The notes under the pieces are model-generated. The model did no database searches. It saw only the letters and a program-made list of their open reading frames with translations, and was not told where the DNA came from. A stretch of DNA of 64,000 bases, from the NCBI GenBank assembly GCA_958408685.1, contig CATYLC010000005.1, forward strand, positions 33,948 to 97,947, written 5' to 3'. This document shows positions 53,702-61,611 of the stretch, piece after piece. The position numbers and the translations under genes were made by a program. This stretch comes from an uncultured Collinsella sp. (lineage in GTDB: Bacteria > Actinomycetota > Coriobacteriia > Coriobacteriales > Coriobacteriaceae). Within the stretch, counting starts at the first letter, position 1. Each line of letters begins with the position of its first letter.

Positions 53702-54805
53702 ATGGCGACGATGAACGAAAAAGATTACTACGAGATTCTGGGTGTCTCCAAGGACGCCACCTCGCGTGATATTCAAAAGGCCTTCCAGCAAAAGGCCCGC
53801 AAGCTCCATCCGGACGTCAACAAAGAGCCGGATGCCGAGGAAAAGTTTAAAGAGGTTTCCGAGGCCTACGCCGTGCTTTCGGACGAGCAGAAGCGTTCGC
53901 GCTACGACGCCATGCGTTCGGGCAATCCCTTTGCCGGTGCTCCTACGGCTTCGCCCTATGGTGGCGGCTACGCCGGCAGCACGGGTTATGGCAATCCTTT
54001 TGAGGGCGGCTTTCCTTTTGGCGGTGCCTGGGGCCAGCAGCGTCGTGGGCAGGCTGCCTATAATCCCGAGAACGGTGCCAACGTGGTCGTCGATATCAAA
54101 CTCGACGCCAAGGAGGCCAAGGGCGGTGCCCGCAAGACCGTCCGCTATACGCGTTTCGATACGTGCGGACATTGCGGCGGCTCGGGCTCCGTTTCGTCTG
54201 AGCATGCCCATACCTGCCCGAGCTGCGGTGGCCGCGGCCACATCGACGTCGACCTGTCCTTCCTGTTTGGTGCGGGTGCGTTCCAGTCGGTCTGCCCCGA
54301 GTGCGGCGGTTCCGGTAAAGTCGTGGCCGATCCCTGCCCTGATTGCGGCGGCAGCGGTCGTACTCGCGTAACCTCCGAGCAGACGATTGAGTTTCCTGCC
54401 GGCACGCACGATGGCGACGAGGTCCGCATTGGCGGCATGGGTCATGCTGGCACCAACGGTGCCGCGGGCGGCGACCTGGTCGGTCGCGCCCATGTTGAGG
54501 CCGAGCGCCTGGAAGGTAAGGCTCGTACCGGTTTTTACCTGATGGGCATCGTGGCGCCGTTTTTGGTGCTGTCGGCCATCTCGGGCGTGTTCTCGGCCTT
54601 TGCCGTGATGTGCTTTATTCCGTTTGCCATGGGCCTATTTATGGTGGTCTCGGACGGCGTGCTGCACCGCAGCCTGCTGTGGTGGAAGCGCGGCGCGATG
54701 CAGTTTGCCAACGGTTTTGCCAACGGATTTATGTTTGCGCTCGTGTCGGTTTGGTTTGCGAGCTGCTCGCAGCGTGCCATGCTTTCGCCCTACGCAATGC
54801 AATAA
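53702..54805 (+). CDS. DnaJ-like zinc-finger J protein with C-terminal membrane segments
   Basis: 367-residue J-domain protein. The J domain has HPD in KLHPDVNKEPD; a Gly/Phe region follows; all four zinc motifs are present (CGHCGGSG, CPSCGGRG, CPECGGSG, CPDCGGSG). After the first substrate-binding strand (QTIEFPAGTHDGDEVRIGG), the usual CTD-II is missing. Instead residues about 278-320 (FYLMGIVAPFLVLSAISGVF onward) and about 341-357 (FANGFMFALVSVWF) look like membrane helices. The start is ATG 53702, with AGGAGG 9 nt upstream. A conventional DnaJ paralogue follows. The function is likely to recruit Hsp70 at the membrane (inference). Confidence 0.88.
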   Translation: MATMNEKDYYEILGVSKDATSRDIQKAFQQKARKLHPDVNKEPDAEEKFKEVSEAYAVLSDEQKRSRYDAMRSGNPFAGAPTASPYGGGYAGSTGYGNPFEGGFPFGGAWGQQRRGQAAYNPENGANVVVDIKLDAKEAKGGARKTVRYTRFDTCGHCGGSGSVSSEHAHTCPSCGGRGHIDVDLSFLFGAGAFQSVCPECGGSGKVVADPCPDCGGSGRTRVTSEQTIEFPAGTHDGDEVRIGGMGHAGTNGAAGGDLVGRAHVEAERLEGKARTGFYLMGIVAPFLVLSAISGVFSAFAVMCFIPFAMGLFMVVSDGVLHRSLLWWKRGAMQFANGFANGFMFALVSVWFASCSQRAMLSPYAMQ

Positions 54806-54886
54806 CATCAACCCCTCTGTTTGCGGCCGGCCCAGCTTGGGTATAGGACGCACTGTGACAATAATGAAAGTCGGAAGGATTCGGTC

Positions 54887-56035
54887 GTGTCGGAAAATAG
54901 GGATTACTACGAGGTACTTGGCGTCGACAAGGATGCCGACGCGCGGACGATTAAGCGCGCGTTTCTAAAGAAGGCCCGTACCGTACACCCGGACGTTTCG
55001 GACGACCCCGAGGCCGAGGCCAAGTTCAAAGAGCTCAACGAGGCATATTCCGTTCTTTCCGATGAGCAGAAGCGTGCTAACTACGACCGTTACGGCACTG
55101 CCGACGGCCCTGGTGGTTCGGGCTACGTCGACATTAACGATATCTTTGGCGGCATGGGCATGGACGACCTCTTCTCGTCGTTCTTTGGCGGCGGTGCCGG
55201 CGGTGGCGCCCGAAATCGCCGTGAGCGTCGTCGCGGCCGCGACATGGCCATCTCCCTTTCGGTGACGCTCGAGGAGGCGGCACTCGGGTGCAAAAAGACG
55301 ATCAGCTATGACCGCCTTGCTCCCTGTGAGGATTGCAATGGCACCGGTAGGGCCGAGGGCGCGCAGGAAAAGCAGTGCAGCCGCTGCCACGGCACGGGCT
55401 ATGTCACGACGGTCCAGCGTTCGTTCCTGGGCCAGGTTCAGTCCTCTTCGCCTTGTCCCGACTGCCACGGCGAGGGCACGGTCATCGATCATCCCTGCGA
55501 GACCTGCGACGGTCAGGGCCGCACGCCTTCGCATGAAAAGATCGACATCGATATCCCCGCCGGCGTTTCGACCGGTCGCCAGCTGCGCGTGAGCGGCTTT
55601 GGCGAGGCTGGCCTTCGCGGCGAGCCCTCGGGCGACCTGATCGTCAACGTGCGCGTCGCCGACCACGAGCGTTTTAAGCGCAACGGTGACGACCTGTACC
55701 TCGTGAGCGATATTTCGATTGCGCAGGCAGCGCTCGGCTGCGAGATCGAGGTCGAGGGCATTATGCCCGATGAGGTCGTCAAGGTGACGGTCCCTGCTGG
55801 TACACAGTACGGCGACACCGTGAGCGTCAATAATTACGGCATGCCGCGCATTGGCGGTGGCGGTTCGCGTGGTCGCCTGATCGTGCAACTGCGCGTGGTC
55901 GTTCCCACCAATCTTTCCAATAAGCAACACGAGCTGCTCCGTGCTTTTGCCGATGAGATGGGCGATGACGTCGCTTCCGGTAAGAAGTCGGTGACCGACC
56001 GTATCAAGAGTGCCCTCGACGATATCCTCGATTAA
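54887..56035 (+). CDS. dnaJ: Chaperone protein DnaJ (type A)
   Basis: Full-length Hsp40, 382 residues. J domain with HPD in RTVHPDVSDD, Gly-rich linker, four zinc motifs (CEDCNGTG, CSRCHGTG, CPDCHGEG, CETCDGQG), then complete CTD-I and CTD-II and a dimerisation end. The start is GTG 54887, with GGAAGGA 7 nt upstream. hrcA, grpE and dnaK are not adjacent, unlike in many Gram-positives. Confidence 0.95.
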   Translation: MSENRDYYEVLGVDKDADARTIKRAFLKKARTVHPDVSDDPEAEAKFKELNEAYSVLSDEQKRANYDRYGTADGPGGSGYVDINDIFGGMGMDDLFSSFFGGGAGGGARNRRERRRGRDMAISLSVTLEEAALGCKKTISYDRLAPCEDCNGTGRAEGAQEKQCSRCHGTGYVTTVQRSFLGQVQSSSPCPDCHGEGTVIDHPCETCDGQGRTPSHEKIDIDIPAGVSTGRQLRVSGFGEAGLRGEPSGDLIVNVRVADHERFKRNGDDLYLVSDISIAQAALGCEIEVEGIMPDEVVKVTVPAGTQYGDTVSVNNYGMPRIGGGGSRGRLIVQLRVVVPTNLSNKQHELLRAFADEMGDDVASGKKSVTDRIKSALDDILD

Positions 56036-56044
56036 GGAGCCCGC

Positions 56045-57337
56045 GTGCTCGCACCCCATATTTCCGTCGTCAACCTCGGCTGCCGCGTCAACCGGGTTGA
56101 GTCTGACCGTATCACTGCCGATCTTATGCGCCTGGGCTTTGCTATTGTGGATCCCCGGGATGCCGATCTGATCGTCATTAACACCTGTGCCGTTACGGGC
56201 GAGGCCGAGGCCAAGACCCGTAAGGCCGTCCGTCATGCGCTGGCCCATCCTAACGACCCTTACGTGGTCGTAACCGGCTGCGTCGTCAACCTGCATCCCG
56301 AGGAGTTGCTGGAGCTCTCCGATCGCGTGATCGCCGAGCCGTCCAAGATTGACGTCGCCGAGCGCGTCTGCGAGGTGCTGGGTGTCGAATCCGATAGCGT
56401 TCCCGCCTGCAGCGATGGCGAGGTGGTCGATGTGCTCGGTCGCTCTCGCCTGGGCGTGAAGATTCAGGACGGCTGCAACCATCGCTGCACCTATTGCATT
56501 GTGTGGAAGGCACGCGGCCCCGAGCGCTCCGTGCCCGTCGAGTCCGTGCTCGAGCAAGTTCGCGAGGCCCAGGAGGCCGGCGTGCCCGAGGTGGTGCTGA
56601 CCGGTGTGAACCTGGGTGCCTACGATGGCAAGAGCGCGACCGACGAGCACGTCGAAATCGATGAGCTGCTCGAGGCCATCATGGAGCGCACGTCTATTCC
56701 GCATGTGCGCATTTCCTCGGTCGAGCCCATGGATATCTCTGAGCGCCTGCTTAAGGTTATGGCGCGCTATCCGCAGCGTATCGCCCCGTTTTTGCACCTG
56801 CCCGTGCAGTCCGGCTGCACGGCGACCCTGCATCGCATGGGCCGTCCCTATAGTGCGGAGGCCTTTGAGGACACGGTGCGTATGATTCGCGCCAATCTGC
56901 CGCAGGCGTCACTTTCTTGCGACGTTATTGTCGGCTTCCCTGGTGAGACGGACGAGGAGTTCGAGGAGTCGCTGGCGCTGTGCCGCCGTGTGGGTTTCTC
57001 GCGTATGCACGTGTTCCGCTACAGCAAGCGTCCCGGTACCCTTGCTGCCGACATGCCCGACCAGGTTCCGCCCGAGGTTATGGTCGAGCGCAGCCGCCGT
57101 ATGCGGGCCGCTGCACAGGAGCTCGCTATTGCCGACGCTCGCCGTCGCGTGGGCACGGTCGAGCGTGCCGTGCTCGAGTATGGCGACAACCTGACGCTCG
57201 GCTCGTTCCATCATGCCCGTCTTGACGATACCTGTGGACTTACAGCCCCGTGCCTGCTCGATGTTGCTATCATCGAAGTCGATGATTCCGGCTTGGTCCA
57301 TGCACGCGGGGAGGTTCATGGAAGCCTCGAAGATTAG
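56045..57337 (+). CDS. mtaB: tRNA threonylcarbamoyladenosine methylthiotransferase MtaB
   Basis: Radical SAM enzyme that adds a methylthio group to t6A37. The 430-residue protein has the UPF0004 domain (VVNLGCRVNRVESD, NTCAVTGEAEAKTRK), the cluster motif CNHRCTYC, the GVNLGAYD segment and a C-terminal TRAM-like end. LGCRVNRVESD identifies MtaB rather than MiaB. The start is GTG 56045, 9 nt after dnaJ. It overlaps phoH by 20 nt. Confidence 0.94.
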   Translation: MLAPHISVVNLGCRVNRVESDRITADLMRLGFAIVDPRDADLIVINTCAVTGEAEAKTRKAVRHALAHPNDPYVVVTGCVVNLHPEELLELSDRVIAEPSKIDVAERVCEVLGVESDSVPACSDGEVVDVLGRSRLGVKIQDGCNHRCTYCIVWKARGPERSVPVESVLEQVREAQEAGVPEVVLTGVNLGAYDGKSATDEHVEIDELLEAIMERTSIPHVRISSVEPMDISERLLKVMARYPQRIAPFLHLPVQSGCTATLHRMGRPYSAEAFEDTVRMIRANLPQASLSCDVIVGFPGETDEEFEESLALCRRVGFSRMHVFRYSKRPGTLAADMPDQVPPEVMVERSRRMRAAAQELAIADARRRVGTVERAVLEYGDNLTLGSFHHARLDDTCGLTAPCLLDVAIIEVDDSGLVHARGEVHGSLED

Positions 57338-58304
57338 ACTTACCGTTCCCGAGGAGATTGATCCCTCGCGCGTTTTGGGCGCCGGCGACGGCGTCCTTCG
57401 TGCGCTCGAGAGCTTGGTTCGCGCTCATGTGGTCGCCCGTGGCGATAGCATCTCCGTGAGCGGCGACCCGGACGAGGTCGAACTCGTGGCGCGCTTTTTC
57501 GAGCACGCTTTTCGCGAGGCGGCCGCCGGGCGCACGCTGTCTGCCGACGATGTCTCTCGCTGCCTGGCCGTCTTGCGCGACGGTGAGCACGAGGCTACGT
57601 CGCTTCGCGATGACGTGCTGCTTTCGTATCGCGGCCGCGTCATTCGCCCCAAGACGCTCGGGCAAAAGCGCTATGTGGATGCCATCTGCTCGCATACCAT
57701 CACGTTTGGCTTGGGTCCTGCCGGTACCGGTAAGACCTATCTGGCCATGGCGCTCGCCGTTGCCGCGCTCAAGCGTCACGAGGTGGGCCGTCTGATCTTG
57801 ACGCGTCCGGTTGTCGAGGCGGGGGAGAATCTGGGCTTTTTGCCCGGCACCCTCGAGGAAAAGATCGATCCCTACATGCGTCCGCTTTACGACGCCCTTT
57901 TTGACATGATGGATCGCGAGCGCACCGATGAGCTTATGGAGCGCGGCGTGATCGAGATCGCCCCGCTTGCCTACATGCGCGGCCGCACGCTGAGTGATGC
58001 CTTCGTGGTGCTCGACGAGGCGCAAAATACCACGCCCGAGCAGATGAAGATGTTCCTGACGCGCCTGGGCTTCAACTCCAAGTTCGTGATTACCGGCGAC
58101 CTGAGCCAGCGTGACCTGGTGGGTCGTCGTGGTGGCTTGGCGGATGTCGAGAAGATTTTGGGCCGTGTCGATGATGTCGCATTTTCGCACCTCGAGCGTG
58201 CCGACGTGGTGCGCCATGCCTTGGTGGGACGTATCGTCGAGGCATACGATACGTATGATGATGTGCGCGAGAAGCGCGTACGTGACCGAAAGGAGTCCCG
58301 TTGA
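57318..58304 (+). CDS. phoH: PhoH-like ATPase
   Basis: 328-residue protein of the PhoH/YbeZ family, RNA-helicase-type ATPase linked to ribosome and RNA metabolism. Walker A is GPAGTGKTYLAMALAV near residue 135, Walker B VVLDEAQNTTPEQMK, with an N-terminal KH-like region. The start is ATG 57318, inside the 3' end of mtaB, with GGGGAGG just upstream (short spacing). The stop overlaps the TTG of ybeY, the usual partner. Confidence 0.93.
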   Translation: MEASKIRLTVPEEIDPSRVLGAGDGVLRALESLVRAHVVARGDSISVSGDPDEVELVARFFEHAFREAAAGRTLSADDVSRCLAVLRDGEHEATSLRDDVLLSYRGRVIRPKTLGQKRYVDAICSHTITFGLGPAGTGKTYLAMALAVAALKRHEVGRLILTRPVVEAGENLGFLPGTLEEKIDPYMRPLYDALFDMMDRERTDELMERGVIEIAPLAYMRGRTLSDAFVVLDEAQNTTPEQMKMFLTRLGFNSKFVITGDLSQRDLVGRRGGLADVEKILGRVDDVAFSHLERADVVRHALVGRIVEAYDTYDDVREKRVRDRKESR

Positions 58305-58810
58305 GTGTATTGATCAGCAACGATGCCGAGCTCGATACGCTGCTCGACGCGCAGGAGGTGGAGCACATCTGCGAGGTTGTGCTTGCCGCCGAGGGCGTTG
58401 AGCGTGAAGTCGAGATTTCCCTTTCGTATGTCGACGAGGACGAGATGCACGAGCTCAACCACGAGTGGCGCGGTATCGACCGCACCACCGATGTGCTCTC
58501 GTTTGAGTGCGATTCGGCCTTTGACGATGACATTCCCGCCGATGAGACGCTCGAGCTCGGCGATATTATCTTGGCCCCGCAGGTTATTGCCCGTCAGGCC
58601 CCCGGTTTTGGCAATAGCCCCGCTGACGAGTGCCGTCTGATGCTCGTACACGGAATGCTGCACCTGCTGGGCTATGACCACATCGAGGACGACGAGGCCG
58701 AGGTCATGGAGGCCCGCGAGGACGCCATCCTGCGCGATCTGTCGCTCGAGCGCGGCGAGGACCCTAAGCTAGTCCACGTCGGCCCCATCACCAATCACGC
58801 CCACGACTAG
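58301..58810 (+). CDS. ybeY: Endoribonuclease YbeY
   Basis: Metal-dependent RNase for 16S rRNA 3' maturation and ribosome quality control. The 169-residue protein has the H-X3-H-X5-H zinc motif in HGMLHLLGYDH near residue 117, and TDVLSFECD upstream. The start is TTG 58301, with AAAGGAG 5 nt before, overlapping the phoH stop. Confidence 0.95.
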   Translation: MSVLISNDAELDTLLDAQEVEHICEVVLAAEGVEREVEISLSYVDEDEMHELNHEWRGIDRTTDVLSFECDSAFDDDIPADETLELGDIILAPQVIARQAPGFGNSPADECRLMLVHGMLHLLGYDHIEDDEAEVMEAREDAILRDLSLERGEDPKLVHVGPITNHAHD

Positions 58811-58819
58811 GAGCCGTCT

Positions 58820-59197
58820 ATGATTCCCGGATCGAACAAGGACCATCCGTCCTTCTTTAAGTCGTTTTCCTACGCCATGGAGGGCTTCGTCACCGCCGTC
58901 AAGACCGAGCGCAACATTAAGGTCATGCTCGTTGCGGGCGTGTGCACCGTCATTGCCGGCTGTATCGTGGGCCTCGACATTGCCGAGTGGGCCACGATTA
59001 TCATCTGTTGTGGCTTGGTGATTCACGGCGAGCTGTGCAACACCGCTATGGAGGCCATCGTCGACCTGGCGACCCAGGAGCTCCATCCGCTGGCCAAGCG
59101 TGCGAAGGACATCGCCGCCGCCTCTGTATACGTTCTTTCCATTACCGCCGCGATCGTGGGCTTGCTTGTCTTTGCCCACGCGCTCGGCTTTATCTAG
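58820..59197 (+). CDS. dgkA: Diacylglycerol/undecaprenol kinase
   Basis: Small integral membrane kinase, 125 residues with three membrane segments. The family motif ELCNTAMEAIVDLAT lies near residue 74, and AKDIAAASVYVLSI follows. In Gram-positives the usual substrate is undecaprenol, which would feed the cell-wall carrier made by uppS. The start is ATG 58820 behind AGGAG. era follows 12 nt later. Confidence 0.94.
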   Translation: MIPGSNKDHPSFFKSFSYAMEGFVTAVKTERNIKVMLVAGVCTVIAGCIVGLDIAEWATIIICCGLVIHGELCNTAMEAIVDLATQELHPLAKRAKDIAAASVYVLSITAAIVGLLVFAHALGFI

Positions 59198-59209
59198 AAA
59201 GGGATTCCT

Positions 59210-60280
59210 ATGTCCGACAATATGCAGTCTGCCGATGAAGTTTTGGATGACGAGGTCCTGGACGAGGCTGAAGGTGCCGATTCGTTTGACGAGGCCGAGG
59301 AGTTCGACCCGTTTGAGGGTATGAGCGACGAGGAACTCGACGCCCTGTGCGACGAGGACGACAACCTCGCGGGCTTTGGTGACGTTGAGCCCGGTTTCCG
59401 CAGCGGCTTTGTGGCCCTGGTCGGTCGTCCCAACGCTGGCAAGTCTACGCTGCTTAATGCCTGCTATGGCAAAAAGGTCGCCATCACCTCGCCGGTGGCC
59501 CAGACGACCCGCCGCCGCATGCGCGCCGTCGTCAACCGCCCCGGCTACCAGCTGGTCTTTGTCGATACCCCGGGTATTCATAAGCCCAAGGACGGCTTGG
59601 GATCCGAGCTCAACAAGAGCGCGTTGTTCGAGCTGAACGATGTCGATGTTGTCGCGTTTTTGATTGATGCCACCAAACCTATCGGCAGGGGAGACGCCTG
59701 GGTTGCCGAGCGCGTCAGATGCGCCCGTTCCAAGAAGGTCCTGGTGCTCACCAAGGCCGATGAGGCCGACCCCGCCCAGGTTATGGAACAGCTCAAGGCC
59801 GCCCACGAGCTCATGGAATATGACGACGAGATCGTGACGTCGTCGGTCAAGAACTTCAACGTCGATGCCTTTATCGAGACCGTTGCGCACTTTTTGCCCG
59901 AGGGTCCGCGTTGGTTCCCCGAGGATATGGGTACCGACGCTTCCGATGAGACGCTCGTTGCCGAGTTTGTGCGCGAGAAGGTCTTGCGCCGCACCCGTGA
60001 TGAGATCCCGCACTCCGTTGGCGTGATCTGTGATGCGCTTGAGCAGACCAAGAAGGTGCTGCGCGTGCACGCCACCATTTACGTCGAGCGCGAGGGCCAA
60101 AAGGGCATCATCATCGGTAAGGGCGGCGAGATGATCAAGCATATCGGTATCGACGCCCGTCGCGATCTTGAGCGCATCTTTGGCACGCAGGTCTTTTTGG
60201 AGCTGGACGTGAAGGTCAAGGCCGGCTGGCGCGACGACGAGGCCCAGATTCGCCGCTTTGGCTACAACGCCGAGGACTAA
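59210..60280 (+). CDS. era: GTPase Era with acidic N-terminal extension
   Basis: Ribosome assembly GTPase binding the 16S 3' end. The 356-residue protein has G1 GRPNAGKST near residue 72, G2 TTRRR, G3 DTPGIH, G4 LTKADE (a TKAD form of NKxD), and a KH domain (GKGGEMIKHIGIDARRDLE). The first 62 residues are an extension with 26 Asp/Glu and no Lys or Arg; typical Era proteins start about 10-15 residues before G1. The start is ATG 59210, with AGAAAGGGA upstream. Confidence 0.95.
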   Translation: MSDNMQSADEVLDDEVLDEAEGADSFDEAEEFDPFEGMSDEELDALCDEDDNLAGFGDVEPGFRSGFVALVGRPNAGKSTLLNACYGKKVAITSPVAQTTRRRMRAVVNRPGYQLVFVDTPGIHKPKDGLGSELNKSALFELNDVDVVAFLIDATKPIGRGDAWVAERVRCARSKKVLVLTKADEADPAQVMEQLKAAHELMEYDDEIVTSSVKNFNVDAFIETVAHFLPEGPRWFPEDMGTDASDETLVAEFVREKVLRRTRDEIPHSVGVICDALEQTKKVLRVHATIYVEREGQKGIIIGKGGEMIKHIGIDARRDLERIFGTQVFLELDVKVKAGWRDDEAQIRRFGYNAED

Positions 60281-60295
60281 GGACGCGCGGCGCGC

Positions 60296-61045
60296 ATGGC
60301 AGGCTCCCGGACATATCGCACCAAGGTGCTCGTCCTCGACAAGACGAAGCTCAAAGAGACCGACCTGATCTTGACGATGCTTGACGAGCGGGGGCGGCAG
60401 GTTCGTGCCGTGGCAAAGGGCGCCCGCAAACCCGGCGGACGCCTGGCTGCGCGCTGCGAGCTGTTCTGTACGGTAGATATGCTGCTCGCACATGGACGGT
60501 CACTCGACGTGGTTTCCCAGGCCGAGCTTATGGAGGCGCCGCTCGGCGTTGCGCCCGATTACGAGACGACCTGCGCCGCAAGCGCGATCGCCGAGGTCGC
60601 GCGCGTGTGCTCGTTCGAGGACGCCGAGGACCCGTTTACCTTTGCTATAACGCAGCGAGCGCTTGCCCTGGTGGGCAGCGGGCTCGACACGGCGCATATG
60701 GATCTACTTGTGGCGGCATATGTCTTTAAGCTGCTGTCGCACGTTGGCTATCGACCAGATTTTTCGGCCTGCGTGCTGTGCGGAGACCCCATGCTGTCGT
60801 ATTTTTCACCACAGGCGGGCGGGCTCATGTGCGGATCGTGCGCGTCGAGCGTTCCGGGTGCCGAGCTCGTGTCGACCGGCGAGGTCGCATGGCTGCGCGC
60901 CCTCATATCCATGACCTTCGATGCGCTTATGGCCGAGCGAATCGACCCGCATACGGCGGCATTCTTGCTTGGGCTTTCGCATGTTTGGGCTGCGACGCAC
61001 ACCGATCAGCGCCTCCGTGCGATGGAATTCATGTTGGGTCGGTGA
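60296..61045 (+). CDS. recO: DNA repair protein RecO
   Basis: Recombination mediator that loads RecA and anneals strands. The 249-residue protein has the N-terminal OB fold (TKVLVLDKTKLKETDLIL), AKGARKPGGRLA, and a zinc-finger-like CVLCGDP...CGSC near residue 160. The start is ATG 60296, 15 nt after era, the common era-recO order. The C-terminus is ordinary. Confidence 0.94.
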   Translation: MAGSRTYRTKVLVLDKTKLKETDLILTMLDERGRQVRAVAKGARKPGGRLAARCELFCTVDMLLAHGRSLDVVSQAELMEAPLGVAPDYETTCAASAIAEVARVCSFEDAEDPFTFAITQRALALVGSGLDTAHMDLLVAAYVFKLLSHVGYRPDFSACVLCGDPMLSYFSPQAGGLMCGSCASSVPGAELVSTGEVAWLRALISMTFDALMAERIDPHTAAFLLGLSHVWAATHTDQRLRAMEFMLGR

Positions 61046-61069
61046 TGATGCGCAGGCGCGGGCTGCTTG

Positions 61070-61078
61070 TGGTAACAT
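61070..61078 (+). promoter_or_regulatory. rpsO extended -10
   Basis: TGGTAACAT lies about 105 nt upstream of rpsO. No good -35. Confidence 0.45.
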
Positions 61079-61137
61079 ATCGGCCTGTTGGTACCTCGAC
61101 CTTGGTTGCTCGCTCCACCGGCGGCTTCCCAGTCCGA

Positions 61138-61163
61138 GGCGAATCGAGTCGCCCGATAGCGAC
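61138..61163 (+). promoter_or_regulatory. Alternative hairpins in the rpsO leader
   Basis: GGCGA-ATCGAG-TCGCC (61138-61153) and GTCGC-CCGATA-GCGAC (61148-61163) share GTCGC and cannot both form. Their position just upstream of the Shine-Dalgarno suits an S15-type autoregulatory switch. Confidence 0.4.
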
Positions 61164-61183
61164 GCAAAACGAAAGGTGAAACA

Positions 61184-61462
61184 ATGACTGTTTCCAAAGA
61201 GCGCAAGGCTGAGCTGACTGCCCAGTTCGGTAACACTCCGGTCGACACCGGCAACCCCAAGGTTCAGGTCGCCATCCTGTCCGAGCGCATCAAGGAGCTG
61301 ACCGAGCACATGAAGTCCCACCAGAAGGACTTCCACACCCGTCGTGGCCTGCTCATGCTCGTCGGCCGTCGTCGTCGTCTTCTCTCCTACATCAAGAAGA
61401 ACGACATCGTCGAGTACCGTGAGCTCATCAAGGCTCTGGGCATCCGCGACAACATCCAGTAG
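61184..61462 (+). CDS. rpsO: 30S ribosomal protein uS15
   Basis: Small-subunit protein uS15, 92 residues. It carries DTGNPKVQVAILSERI, HMKSHQKDFHTRRGL and LVGRRRRLLSYIKK. The start is ATG 61184, with GAAAGG 7 nt upstream. It is separated from pnp by its own terminator, in the classical rpsO-pnp order. Confidence 0.98.
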   Translation: MTVSKERKAELTAQFGNTPVDTGNPKVQVAILSERIKELTEHMKSHQKDFHTRRGLLMLVGRRRRLLSYIKKNDIVEYRELIKALGIRDNIQ

Positions 61463-61477
61463 GATTTGTACATGCTA

Positions 61478-61508
61478 AGAGCGTCCTGCGCAGCGGGGCG
61501 CTCTTTTT
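61478..61508 (+). terminator. Terminator after rpsO
   Basis: AGAGCG pairs with CGCTCT around a GC-rich loop that can extend the stem, followed by TTTTT. Confidence 0.75.
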
Positions 61509-61575
61509 GTGTAAGGGCGCGAACAATCACGCTCTGAAGCGTGGCGGGGGCAGGGGGCCCGCGTCACATGAGAAG

Positions 61576-61598
61576 CCCGCAGGCAAGGGGTCTGCGGG
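61576..61598 (+). promoter_or_regulatory. Hairpin just before the pnp ribosome-binding site
   Basis: CCCGCAG (61576-61582) pairs perfectly with CTGCGGG (61592-61598), ending 3 nt before AAAGGAG. It may influence translation or RNA processing. Confidence 0.4.
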
Positions 61599-61611
61599 GT
61601 AAAGGAGAACA

